Position numbers and translations under genes: made by a program. The notes beneath the pieces are model-generated. The model saw nothing but the letters and a program-made list of their open reading frames with translations. It made no database searches and was not told where the DNA came from. From Solemya velesiana gill symbiont (GTDB lineage Bacteria > Pseudomonadota > Gammaproteobacteria > Chromatiales > Chromatiaceae), in assembly GCF_002020805.1 (NCBI RefSeq), contig NZ_MPRJ01000020.1:1-35689 (forward strand): a stretch of DNA of 35,689 bases, given 5' to 3'. Positions 10,984 to 18,205 of this stretch are shown here, in pieces. Each line of letters starts with the position of its first letter. Position 1 is the first letter of the stretch.

Positions 10984-11145
10984 TCTTGTGGGAGTCGCGC
11001 CTTATTACCCGGAGGATGCCCGTGGCGACTGGCACCTGATTCAGATTTAGTAGCAAATCCCTATCGGGCTGAGGGCGGCCCTCCCACAAACAAACCCTTT
11101 ACACCTGATCGATAGCACTTGTGGGCGCCGCGCCCCGCGGCGATA
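10984..11145. repeat. REP-like extragenic palindrome cluster
   Basis: TTGTGGGAG (10986-10994) faces its inverse CTCCCACAA (11081-11089), bracketing GC-rich sequence. A third unit, CTTGTGGGCG, follows from 11118 and runs into a strong hairpin: CGCCGCG (11126-11132), CCC, CGCGGCG (11136-11142). The TGTGGGAG headed, GC-rich form is typical of REP/BIME units in gammaproteobacteria. The last hairpin sits 16 bp beyond the rdgC stop and could end or stabilise that transcript, though no T-run is present. Confidence 0.65.
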
Positions 11146-11157
11146 GGTGCTGAGAAA

Positions 11158-12069
11158 TCACTCCTCCTCGGCCAATCCGCCGAAGGTCTCCACCAGGCGC
11201 GGTATGAAGCGCCCCAACTCAAGGGTCATCAGGGAGAAGTCCACATCGAAGCGGGCGGCCTCGTCATCCGTCTCTGCCTCGGCAGCCTCTTCCTGGATCA
11301 CGTCCATGAACTTCAGGCGTTTGATGGACATCTCCTCGGTCAGCACCAGGGACAGGCGCTCGTGCCACTCAACGGCCAGTCGGACCACCTGTTTGCCGGC
11401 ATCCAGGTGGACTCGGATCTCCTCCCCTTCGAGGTCCTGGCGGCGGCAACGGATAATCCCCCCCTCTTCCACCGTGTCCCTGAGTTCGCACTCGTCCTGC
11501 ACCAGGAAATCCGCTGCCGGATCCACCCCCTTGAGCCAGGAGGTCATGACGTAGGCCGGGGACTGGGCCACTTCCAGGGGCTTTAACGGAAGGGTACCGA
11601 TGGTTTCACGCAACAAGGTGATCAGCTCTTCCGCCCGCTTGGCGCTGGCGGCATCCACCACCAGCCATCCGCCCTTGGTATCGACGTAGGCGTAGGTGGT
11701 CGAAGACTTGGTGAAAGACCTGGGCATCAGGTCTGTGAGAATTTCGTCCTTGATCTCCTCGCGCTCCCGGCGACGCACCTTGCGTGCTTCGGCTTCCTCG
11801 ATTGCAGCAACCTTCTCCACCAGGTGCTCACGTACCACCGCGGCAGGAAGAATCCGCTCATCGCGGCGGGCACACATCATGATGCAGCTGCCCACCGCGT
11901 GGGTGAACAGTTCGGCATTGCGTCCCAGGGGTTGCACCCAGCCCATGGTGGACATCTCCAGGCTGTCGCACTCCCTCGCCTCCTCCTGCTGGAGCTTTTC
12001 ATGCAGCTCTTCAGGGGAGAGATCAAAGGGTTTGCTCAGGCGATAGATCTGGAGGTTCTTGAACCACAT
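11158..12069 (-). CDS. rdgC: Recombination-associated protein RdgC
   Basis: RdgC is a nucleoid-associated protein forming a ring-shaped dimer that binds double-stranded DNA and restrains RecA. The 303 residues match the family from end to end: N-terminal MWFKNLQIYRLS, then MGWVQPLGR, CARRDERILPAAVV, ARKVRRREREEIKDEIL and DLMPRSFTKSS in the first half, and SIKRLKFMD and RFDVDFSLMTLELG near the C-terminus. I set the start at the ATG at 12069, matching the conserved MxWFKNL opening. The reading frame stays open for 54 more codons upstream, but that part is unlike RdgC and overlaps the radical SAM gene's end. GGAG lies about 10 nt upstream. It is the last gene on its strand before the REP cluster. 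Confidence 0.96.
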   Translation of the reverse strand: MWFKNLQIYRLSKPFDLSPEELHEKLQQEEARECDSLEMSTMGWVQPLGRNAELFTHAVGSCIMMCARRDERILPAAVVREHLVEKVAAIEEAEARKVRRREREEIKDEILTDLMPRSFTKSSTTYAYVDTKGGWLVVDAASAKRAEELITLLRETIGTLPLKPLEVAQSPAYVMTSWLKGVDPAADFLVQDECELRDTVEEGGIIRCRRQDLEGEEIRVHLDAGKQVVRLAVEWHERLSLVLTEEMSIKRLKFMDVIQEEAAEAETDDEAARFDVDFSLMTLELGRFIPRLVETFGGLAEEE

Positions 12070-12143
12070 GTAGGAGGACTCCGGCAAGAAAAAAGAGGGA
12101 TTATCCCGGATGCCGTCCTCTCTTGCCAGCCGGAATGAGACTG

Positions 12144-13229
12144 CTAGCGAGCCATTCTTATGGGAAGACGCTTGGGCCCCCAGGTGCCAGGCCCCGCGGG
12201 ATCGAAAACACCGGCAATGTGGGCGCCGCATTTGCTGCAGCTACCGCTTTCCTTGAGGTTCCAGCTTCCCAGCCGGTACCAGTCGCGCTCGATCAGCAAC
12301 TCGCCACACTCGGGACACCAAGTGCTACCCCTCCGGCTGTCGTGGACATTGCCGGTATAGGCGTAATGGACACCGTTACGGATGGCGATCTCCCTGGCCA
12401 TGGTGAGGGTGGATACCGGCGTGGAAGGTTTATCCATCATCTTCCAGTCGGGATGGAAGGCGGTGAAGTGCATCGGCACATCGGGTCCCAGGTTCTCAAC
12501 CACCCAGGTGGTCATCCCGTCCAACTCCTGCTCGGAGTCGTTCTCGCCAGGAATCAGCAGCGTGGCCAGCTCGAACCAGACATCGGTCTCCTGTTTGAGA
12601 TAGACGAGGTTGTCCAGGATCGGTTGAAGATGTCCGCCGGTCAGCTTGTGATAGAAGCGTTCCGTGAACGCCTTGAGGTCCACATTGGACGCGTCCATGT
12701 AGCTGAAGAACTCCTCCCTTGGCCCCGGGGAGATATACCCCGCCGTCACGGCCACGGACTTAACCCCCAGTTCACGACAGGCGATAGCGGTATCGATGGC
12801 GTACTCGTGGAAGATAACCGGGTCGTTGTAGGTATAGGCCACGGAGCGGCAACCCAGTTCCTTGGCGGTTTGGGCGATAGCCTCGGGGGATGCGGCATCG
12901 GCCAGGGTGTGCATTTCCCGGGATTTGCTCATATCCCAGTTCTGGCAGAAACGGCAGGCCAGGTTGCATCCCGCCGTGCCGAAGGAGAAGACCGGTGTGC
13001 CGGGCAGAAAGTGATTGAGGGGTTTCTTCTCGATGGGATCAACGCAGAAGCCGCTGGAAAGTCCATAGGTGGTCAAAACGATTTCACCACCCTCACAGGC
13101 CCGCACAAAACACAGCCCCTGCTGCCCCTCCTTCAGCTTGCACTCACGGGGACAGAGGTCGCACTGCACCCGCCCGCCTTCGAGCTTGTGCCAGCACTTC
13201 GTCAGATGATGGTGGGGAACCGGCTGCAC
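12144..13229 (-). CDS. amrS: AmmeMemoRadiSam system radical SAM enzyme
   Basis: This 361-residue radical SAM enzyme is of the pyruvate formate-lyase-activating type. The [4Fe-4S]/SAM motif is CNLACRFC (CxxxCxxC). Before it lies an N-terminal cysteine group CDLCPRECKL...GLC, and near the C-terminus a probable zinc or iron site, CPEC...CSKC. The core contains VAYTYNDPVIFHEYA and DVPMHFTAFHPDWKM. GTG at 13229 is the likely start because a strong AGGAGGGAGG lies about 8 nt upstream. The gene is divergent from amrB and amrA, the standard partners of this three-part set found across bacteria and archaea. The reaction is unestablished to my knowledge. The partner pair suggests a modification or metal-dependent C-H chemistry, but that is inference. 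Confidence 0.93.
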   Translation of the reverse strand: MQPVPHHHLTKCWHKLEGGRVQCDLCPRECKLKEGQQGLCFVRACEGGEIVLTTYGLSSGFCVDPIEKKPLNHFLPGTPVFSFGTAGCNLACRFCQNWDMSKSREMHTLADAASPEAIAQTAKELGCRSVAYTYNDPVIFHEYAIDTAIACRELGVKSVAVTAGYISPGPREEFFSYMDASNVDLKAFTERFYHKLTGGHLQPILDNLVYLKQETDVWFELATLLIPGENDSEQELDGMTTWVVENLGPDVPMHFTAFHPDWKMMDKPSTPVSTLTMAREIAIRNGVHYAYTGNVHDSRRGSTWCPECGELLIERDWYRLGSWNLKESGSCSKCGAHIAGVFDPAGPGTWGPKRLPIRMAR

Positions 13230-13256
13230 TGTTTCAACCTCCCTCCTGATAACCTA

Positions 13257-13262
13257 ATTATA
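13257..13262 (-). promoter_or_regulatory. Putative -10 element for the radical SAM gene
   Basis: TATAAT on the minus strand lies 28 bp upstream of the GTG start of the radical SAM gene. The -35 region is poor. The same 128-bp divergent interval should hold the promoter for amrB and amrA on the other strand, where I find no clear hexamer pair. Confidence 0.4.
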
Positions 13263-13357
13263 GATCGCTGCACGAGCCTTGATTTTTGGCCCTTATGGTT
13301 CCATTGTTACTAGAGAAGCAGATGCTGAACTTGCACTCCTGAACGGGGGACGCAACC

Positions 13358-14146
13358 ATGAAGAAAATTCGCAGACCTGCCGTAGCCGGACTCTTCTACC
13401 CGGCCGATCCCGATGAACTGCGCAGTAAAGTTCGCCAATTCCTCCACGACGCCACCCCGGGACGCATCAAGACCCCAAAGGCGTTGGTTGCCCCCCATGC
13501 GGGCTACATCTATTCCGGCCCCATCGCCGGCAACGCCTATGCACAGCTCTCTGAAATCAAGGAGACCGTAAAACGGGTGATCCTGTTCGCCCCTTCCCAT
13601 CGCATGGCCTTCAGGGGCCTGGCCTACAGTGCCGCGGATTACTTCGAGACCCCACTGGGCAACGTAGCGGTGGATACGGAGGCCCTGGCAGCCATCGATG
13701 ACCTGCCCCAGGTCAAGCAGCTCGAACAGCCGTTCGAGAACGAGCACGCCCTGGAGGTGCATATCCCCTTCCTCCAGGAGAGCCTAGATGATTTCCGCAT
13801 CGTCCCGCTGCTGGTCAGCGACGCCACCCCGGAACATGTTGAAGAGGTATTGGAGAGGCTCTGGGGCGGCGACGAGACCCTGATCGTAATCAGCTCCGAC
13901 CTCAGCCACTACCTGGACTACGACTCCGCCAAGAAGATGGACAGCGAGACCACCCGCGCCATCGAAGAGCTCGACCCCGACAGCCTCGGATACAACAATG
14001 CCTGCGGCAGAACCCTGGTGAGCGGTTTGCTGCTGGCAGCCCGTCATAACCACCTAAAGGTCACAACCCTGGATCTGCGCAACTCCGGCGATACGGCGGG
14101 ACCGCGCAACCAGGTCGTGGGATATGGCGCTTATGCATTCTCCTGA
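13358..14146 (+). CDS. amrB: AmmeMemoRadiSam system protein B (Memo-like)
   Basis: This 262-residue protein belongs to the MEMO1/extradiol-dioxygenase-like fold family. The metal-site residues known in human MEMO1 are recognisable here: His in APHAGYIYSGP (residues 46-56), His in FAPSHRMAF, Asp and His in SSDLSHYLDYD, and the Cys in NNACGRT. The characteristic N-terminus RRPAVAGLFYPADPDEL is present. A GGGGG ribosome-binding site precedes the ATG at 13358. The gene overlaps amrA and is divergent from the radical SAM gene, so all three can be controlled from one interval. Iron or copper binding is likely from the family. The substrate is unknown. Confidence 0.94.
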   Translation: MKKIRRPAVAGLFYPADPDELRSKVRQFLHDATPGRIKTPKALVAPHAGYIYSGPIAGNAYAQLSEIKETVKRVILFAPSHRMAFRGLAYSAADYFETPLGNVAVDTEALAAIDDLPQVKQLEQPFENEHALEVHIPFLQESLDDFRIVPLLVSDATPEHVEEVLERLWGGDETLIVISSDLSHYLDYDSAKKMDSETTRAIEELDPDSLGYNNACGRTLVSGLLLAARHNHLKVTTLDLRNSGDTAGPRNQVVGYGAYAFS

Positions 14147-14732
14147 AAAAATCGGAAGCAGACTCTACACGGCTGGCAGAAAGACCCTTCTGGAACTAGC
14201 CGAAGCCTCCATTCGCCACGGGCTGGATACCGGTGCACCCCTTTCTGTTGATGCCCGGGATTACCCGGGAGAGCTGCAGGCCGAGCGGGCCTGCTTCGTC
14301 ACCCTGAACCACAGCGGGATGCTCCGTGGCTGCACAGGCCACCTGGAGACGATTCAGGAGTTGGTAAAGGACGTTGCCGAAAATGCCTTTTCAGCCGCAT
14401 TCAGGGACCCGCGCTTTCCCAGGATGACCCCGGTGGAGATGGATGGTCTCGAGATCCACATCTCGGTGCTCACCCCTGCCGTCCCCCTGGAGTTCACCAC
14501 CGAGCAGGATCTGATTGCAAAAATGCGGCCCGGGGTGGATGGCCTGATTCTTCAGGAGGGGATGCGCCGTGGAACTTTCCTGCCCTCGGTGTGGGAACAG
14601 CTCCCACAGCCTGAGCACTTCCTCAAGCATCTCAAGCTCAAAGCGGGGCTGCCCGCCGATCACTGGTCTGACGACATCACTATTTTCCGCTACGAGACGG
14701 AGTCCTTCTCCGCGGAAGATATCAGCGCTTGA
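14124..14732 (+). CDS. amrA: AmmeMemoRadiSam system protein A (AMMECR1-like)
   Basis: This 202-residue AMMECR1-domain protein has the hallmark LRGCTGHLE and, around it, CFVTLNHSGM, AFRDPRFPRM and LEIHISVLTP, which define the family; GTFLPSVWEQLP follows near the end. The LRGCxG cysteine is the best candidate catalytic or ligand residue, though no activity is settled. It overlaps amrB by 23 bp from the ATG at 14124, or by 14 bp from the ATG at 14133. Either start keeps the domain whole, and coupling to amrB is expected. The 3' end overlaps the convergent pentapeptide gene by 11 bp. It is presumed to act together with amrB and the radical SAM enzyme. Confidence 0.93.
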   Translation: MALMHSPEKIGSRLYTAGRKTLLELAEASIRHGLDTGAPLSVDARDYPGELQAERACFVTLNHSGMLRGCTGHLETIQELVKDVAENAFSAAFRDPRFPRMTPVEMDGLEIHISVLTPAVPLEFTTEQDLIAKMRPGVDGLILQEGMRRGTFLPSVWEQLPQPEHFLKHLKLKAGLPADHWSDDITIFRYETESFSAEDISA

Positions 14733-15633
14733 TGCACCTTCCCACGGAGCCCGCCGCGCAGGTCTTCCCGTCGGTCCATATGGCGTTATCGAAACGGGCA
14801 CCGGCCAGCACCGATCCGCCAAGATTGGCCCCTGTCAGATCGCTGAAACTGAGATCGGCGTTGGACAGGTCGGCATAGGAGAGGTCCGCCTTGCGCAGAC
14901 CCGCCCCCTTCATCATAGCATTTTTCATTTCGCTGTAGCTGAGATCAGAACTGCTGAAATCCGCGTACTGAAGATCGGCATCGTTGAAACGGCTGCCGGA
15001 GAGTTTTGAACCCCGAAGCACTGCATTATTGAGATGAGCACCCTGCATATCCTTGCCTTCGGCATTAAGACCATCCAGGCGGCAGTTGCGCCAGTTGACG
15101 CCGGGAGCAGCCGCGGCCAGGCAATCCGGATCGGGTTCTTTTTCCGAACCACCTATCATGAAACCATATATGATGACTGCCGCTACTAGCAGACCGATGA
15201 CCCCTGCACCAATCAGGGGGAAAGTACTGCTCTCCCGCTCCTCCTTCAGAGCGGTCCTTGCCTTGCGATGTTGCTGAGCCACTTCGGGCTCATCATCACG
15301 CCGCTCCCCCTTGCGACGGCCTGCAAACTCTTCATCATCCTTGGCCGTTCTGCGCTCGCGACCTGTACGCTCGTCTTCACGCAACTTGGCTGGCAATACC
15401 TCATACAGTCTTCCTTCGGCAGCCGCTTTTCGCACCTCAGGCGAGACCACCTCCGGCACATCGGAGACTCTCTGCCAGGTCTCCCTGTCCATGCTTACCT
15501 CATCGGTCAGGAGCACGCGCCCCAGTGTTACGAAACGCCGAATCGTACCGCTTGAAAATGGCCCCTGGGCTTTCCCCTTGCGCCTGACATACCAAAGGTT
15601 CTGTTTGCCTGTTTCTTCTATTTCTTCAGTCAT
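14722..15633 (-). CDS. GYF-type domain, transmembrane helix and pentapeptide-repeat protein
   Basis: This 303-residue protein has three parts. An N-terminal GYF_2-like domain (about residues 12-62) shows LWYVRRKGKAQGPFSSGTI and DEVSMDRETWQRVSDVPEV. A charged linker with many Arg and Glu residues (about 85-135) leads to a single transmembrane helix (about 139-160, FPLIGAGVIGLLVAAVIIYGF). The C-terminal domain (about 175-290) is a right-handed beta-helix of A(D/N)LxX repeats such as ADLSYADLSNADLSFSDLTG and has Cys pairs at both ends. The predicted topology is GYF domain in the cytoplasm and pentapeptide solenoid in the periplasm. No catalytic residues are seen, so it is probably a binding scaffold. 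It converges on amrA and diverges from fliK. Its function is unknown. Confidence 0.85.
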   Translation of the reverse strand: MTEEIEETGKQNLWYVRRKGKAQGPFSSGTIRRFVTLGRVLLTDEVSMDRETWQRVSDVPEVVSPEVRKAAAEGRLYEVLPAKLREDERTGRERRTAKDDEEFAGRRKGERRDDEPEVAQQHRKARTALKEERESSTFPLIGAGVIGLLVAAVIIYGFMIGGSEKEPDPDCLAAAAPGVNWRNCRLDGLNAEGKDMQGAHLNNAVLRGSKLSGSRFNDADLQYADFSSSDLSYSEMKNAMMKGAGLRKADLSYADLSNADLSFSDLTGANLGGSVLAGARFDNAIWTDGKTCAAGSVGRCIKR

Positions 15634-15659
15634 AACTTTTATATTTAACCACTAATCAA

Positions 15660-15686
15660 TAAATAGTTCGGCATCTCTGCCGATAA
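15660..15686 (+). promoter_or_regulatory. Sigma-28 (FliA) promoter of fliK
   Basis: TAAATAGT (15660-15667), an 11-bp spacer, then GCCGATAA (15679-15686). The -10 octamer equals the enterobacterial FliA consensus, and TAAA sits at the standard N15 distance. It points at fliK, whose ATG is 75 bp further on. This predicts late-class control of fliK and the gene after it. Confidence 0.8.
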
Positions 15687-15761
15687 ACTGTAGAGCAGTC
15701 AAAGAGAAAACGCTATTTTGTTAAAAATCACGGCAGGAAGCTCCATTGCCCCTGGATAAAG

Positions 15762-17414
15762 ATGCAAATATCCGACCTGATCAACAACCCGCGTCTTTAC
15801 ATTGAAGAGACCCGCCTGCGGGCAATCGAAGACCTCAGGCCAGGACAGACGGTCAAGGCCACCGTGCTCGCCCCGACCCGCGACAATGTCGCCAAGCTAC
15901 AGGTAGGTCGCCTGGAGGTCCTGGTGCGTACGCCCATCGGCCTTGAAAAGGGCCAACAGTTGAATATCAACGTGGTAAAAGCTGGCAGCAGTCCCGAATT
16001 GAGCCTGCTCCGCGAATCCACACTTGCTGAACTCCAGGCCCGTTTTTTTCGAGCCGTGCTGCCAAAACAGCAACCATTGCCTGCATTTTTCAACAAACTC
16101 AGAACCATCCTCAACACGCCTGTGGCTCCCCTGCCGAAAGATCCGATCAGACCCGACAATTCAGGTAACCTGCAGAGGACACTGACCGGAAGTAACCAGC
16201 CAACTCCGGGACCTCAGCTCCGAGCCGATTCAACAAGGGCAATGCCCCCGTTCATCCAGGCCTGGAAGGGGCTGGCGACACCGTCTGCGCTCATCGCCAC
16301 CCTGAAGCAGATGCTGCAGAGTGCACAGCCTGCACGAACCTTTCTGCAGATTGTGGCTCAAAACGCCACCACACCCCCAACTGTTGAGCGTAATCAGAAT
16401 CAATCCCCATCTCTGGCTGCGACTAGACAGTCAGACGGTCGGGCATTGACTCAAAAAACAGGTATCCCCCTCGCCTACCGTATTGCACAGGCAGAGGGAA
16501 AACCGACACAGACGGTGGCGACAGGAAACACCACGACACCACCACAAACACCAAGCAGGGAGATATCGGGCAACCGTACCAATCCCAGTTCACAAGCACC
16601 CCCGGTCGCCATCAAGGGCAACAATGCCCCGGCACCATCCGGCATTGAAAACGGGCTACCTCAAAACCTGCTGGAAGCGCTAAAGCGGGTACTCAGCCAT
16701 ACGATTCCCAACAACGAACCGATTACACCTGAACGCCTGCGTGAGGCATTGCAGGCATCCGGCCTGTTCCTGGAATCGAGCCTGGCTCAGAACGTGACCC
16801 CGCAATCCGATTTCAAGGCCAGCCTGTTGCAACTGCTTTTACTGCTGCAACGTGCTCCGGCCAACGCCCCCACTACCTCGGGCACACAGCAACAGCCAGG
16901 CACCCCCCAACAACCAGCCACAGCTGGTGCAGAAGGTGCATTGGGGCGTTTTTTAGCGGAGTTGCTGGGACACGCCGAAAGCGCCCTTGCCCGTGTTCAG
17001 ATGCACCAGTTGGCTTCTGTGCCTGTGGACGACCAGCCCAGGCAGACCTGGCACCTGGAGGTCCCTGTCAGTAATGCCGGGAACACGGACAGCTTTAAGC
17101 TGCGTATTGCCCGTGAGAACCACGCTACCGATGGTGATGATGAGACCCTGTGGACCGTGACCCTCAATTTCGATCTTGAAAACCTGGGGCCGGTAAAAGC
17201 TGTTCTGACCCTGACCGACGACCTGATCTCCAGCCACTTCGTGACACAGCTGCCGGAGAGCGCCCGGCGCATTGAACGCGAACTGCCAAAGCTCGATGCA
17301 GCATTTGAGCGGGCCGGCCTGAGAGTTGGCCGGGTATCCGCCCGGCAGGGAAAAACAGACGATGAGGAGGTCAACCTGCAGAGGTTCCGACAACTGCTGG
17401 ATGAGAAAGCATGA
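15762..17414 (+). CDS. fliK: Flagellar hook-length control protein FliK
   Basis: FliK measures hook length and triggers the FlhB export-specificity switch. The 550-residue protein has the expected plan. An N-terminal globular part (about 1-95, LRPGQTVKATVLAPTRDNVA) precedes a long Pro/Gln/Thr/Asn-rich disordered ruler (about 125-400, with segments such as TTSGTQQQPGTPQQPATAGA). The compact C-terminal hook-length domain (about 425-530) includes WHLEVPVSN, LWTVTLNFDLENLGPVKAVL and ESARRIERELPKLDAAFERAGL. Unlike the common fliEFGHIJK order, this gene lies tail-to-tail with fliJ and has its own sigma-28 promoter. Its TGA overlaps the next ATG (ATGA). Confidence 0.92.
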   Translation: MQISDLINNPRLYIEETRLRAIEDLRPGQTVKATVLAPTRDNVAKLQVGRLEVLVRTPIGLEKGQQLNINVVKAGSSPELSLLRESTLAELQARFFRAVLPKQQPLPAFFNKLRTILNTPVAPLPKDPIRPDNSGNLQRTLTGSNQPTPGPQLRADSTRAMPPFIQAWKGLATPSALIATLKQMLQSAQPARTFLQIVAQNATTPPTVERNQNQSPSLAATRQSDGRALTQKTGIPLAYRIAQAEGKPTQTVATGNTTTPPQTPSREISGNRTNPSSQAPPVAIKGNNAPAPSGIENGLPQNLLEALKRVLSHTIPNNEPITPERLREALQASGLFLESSLAQNVTPQSDFKASLLQLLLLLQRAPANAPTTSGTQQQPGTPQQPATAGAEGALGRFLAELLGHAESALARVQMHQLASVPVDDQPRQTWHLEVPVSNAGNTDSFKLRIARENHATDGDDETLWTVTLNFDLENLGPVKAVLTLTDDLISSHFVTQLPESARRIERELPKLDAAFERAGLRVGRVSARQGKTDDEEVNLQRFRQLLDEKA

Positions 17415-17710
17415 GCGAGACCTACAACCAACCACCAGAATCTGCTGTCGCCCTGCTCTACGATGGAGAGAATGCCCCGCGGGTGACTGCCAAGGGTCGC
17501 GGAGAGTTGGCTGCGCGCATATTCGAGCTTGCCGAACAACATGGCATCCCTCTGGAGAAGGACCCGGAGCTGGCCGCCATACTTGCACAGATACCCCTGG
17601 GTGACGAGATACCCGAAACTCTCTATCGGGCCATAGCGGAGGTGATCGCTTTCGCCTACCTGGTATCGGGAAAGCGGCCGCCGGGATTCAAGGAGCCCCA
17701 ATCAGAATGA
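17411..17710 (+). CDS. Small FlhB C-terminal-domain homologue (EscU/YscU/HrcU switch family)
   Basis: This 99-residue protein resembles only the cytoplasmic tail of FlhB: AVALLYDGENAPRVTAKGRG, then IFELAEQHGIPLEKDPELAAIL, IPLGDEIPETLYRAIAEVIAFAYLV. It has no transmembrane segments. The autocleavage NPTH of FlhB is replaced by PPES, so it should not self-cleave. Such stand-alone proteins (FhlB/FlhB2) often follow fliK and can partly substitute for the FlhB tail in export switching. Overlap with fliK as ATGA implies coupled translation, and therefore a joint role in switching hook to filament export. Confidence 0.9.
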   Translation: MSETYNQPPESAVALLYDGENAPRVTAKGRGELAARIFELAEQHGIPLEKDPELAAILAQIPLGDEIPETLYRAIAEVIAFAYLVSGKRPPGFKEPQSE

Positions 17711-17746
17711 TTTGGGAATTCCGATAAATCTGTAAATTCAAAAGAG

Positions 17747-18181
17747 TTAGTTACGGCGGTTACGCTGGTTGCGATCGTCAAGCTCTTTCTGCTCCCTGCC
17801 CTCTTCGACTTTCTGTTCCGCACTGCGCATGCGGTCGACTGCCTTGCCCAGGACCTGGGTTCTGACGTGCTTCTTCTGCCACTCCTGTTTGCGGCTGGTG
17901 CACTCGTTCTGGCTCAACTCGACGATGCGGGTCTGCTCCCGGATCGCCAGTTCGAGTTTTTCGAGAAATGCCCGGTACTCGATCAGTTGGGCTGTCGAGA
18001 TACCGTTCCTCGACGTTTCCTGGAAGCGCTCGAGGTACTCCTGGTGGTAACGCTTGAGTTCCTCCAGCTTCGCCTCCTGCTCGTGCACGTGGCGCTTGGA
18101 GTCTCCAAAGCGTTTGGCTGCTTTCCTCTCCCTGGACTCAGCTATGCGTTTGACTGGTAGCAACCGTTTCGATGCTGTCAT
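17747..18181 (-). CDS. fliJ: Flagellar export protein FliJ
   Basis: This 144-residue, almost wholly alpha-helical coiled-coil protein is rich in Glu, Lys, Arg and Gln (LKRYHQEYLERFQETSRNGIS, EYRAFLEKLELAI, EWQKKHVRTQVLGKAVDRM). FliJ is the stalk of the FliI ATPase ring and a chaperone-escort factor in the flagellar type III export apparatus. The C-terminal KAVDRMRSAEQKVEEGREQKELDD is typical of the family. It is the last gene of the fliEFGHIJ run, 24 bp downstream of fliI, and converges on the FlhB-like gene with only 36 bp between them. No terminator is evident in that gap. Confidence 0.9.
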   Translation of the reverse strand: MTASKRLLPVKRIAESRERKAAKRFGDSKRHVHEQEAKLEELKRYHQEYLERFQETSRNGISTAQLIEYRAFLEKLELAIREQTRIVELSQNECTSRKQEWQKKHVRTQVLGKAVDRMRSAEQKVEEGREQKELDDRNQRNRRN

Positions 18182-18205
18182 GTTCTATCCGTGTTGGACA
18201 TTGGG

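Noticed and set aside
15736-15749. Sigma-54-like GG-N10-GC (AGGAAGCTCCATTGCC) before fliK
   Set aside because: It would place the start point at the fliK ATG itself, and the -24 part is poor; the sigma-28 site upstream is far better.
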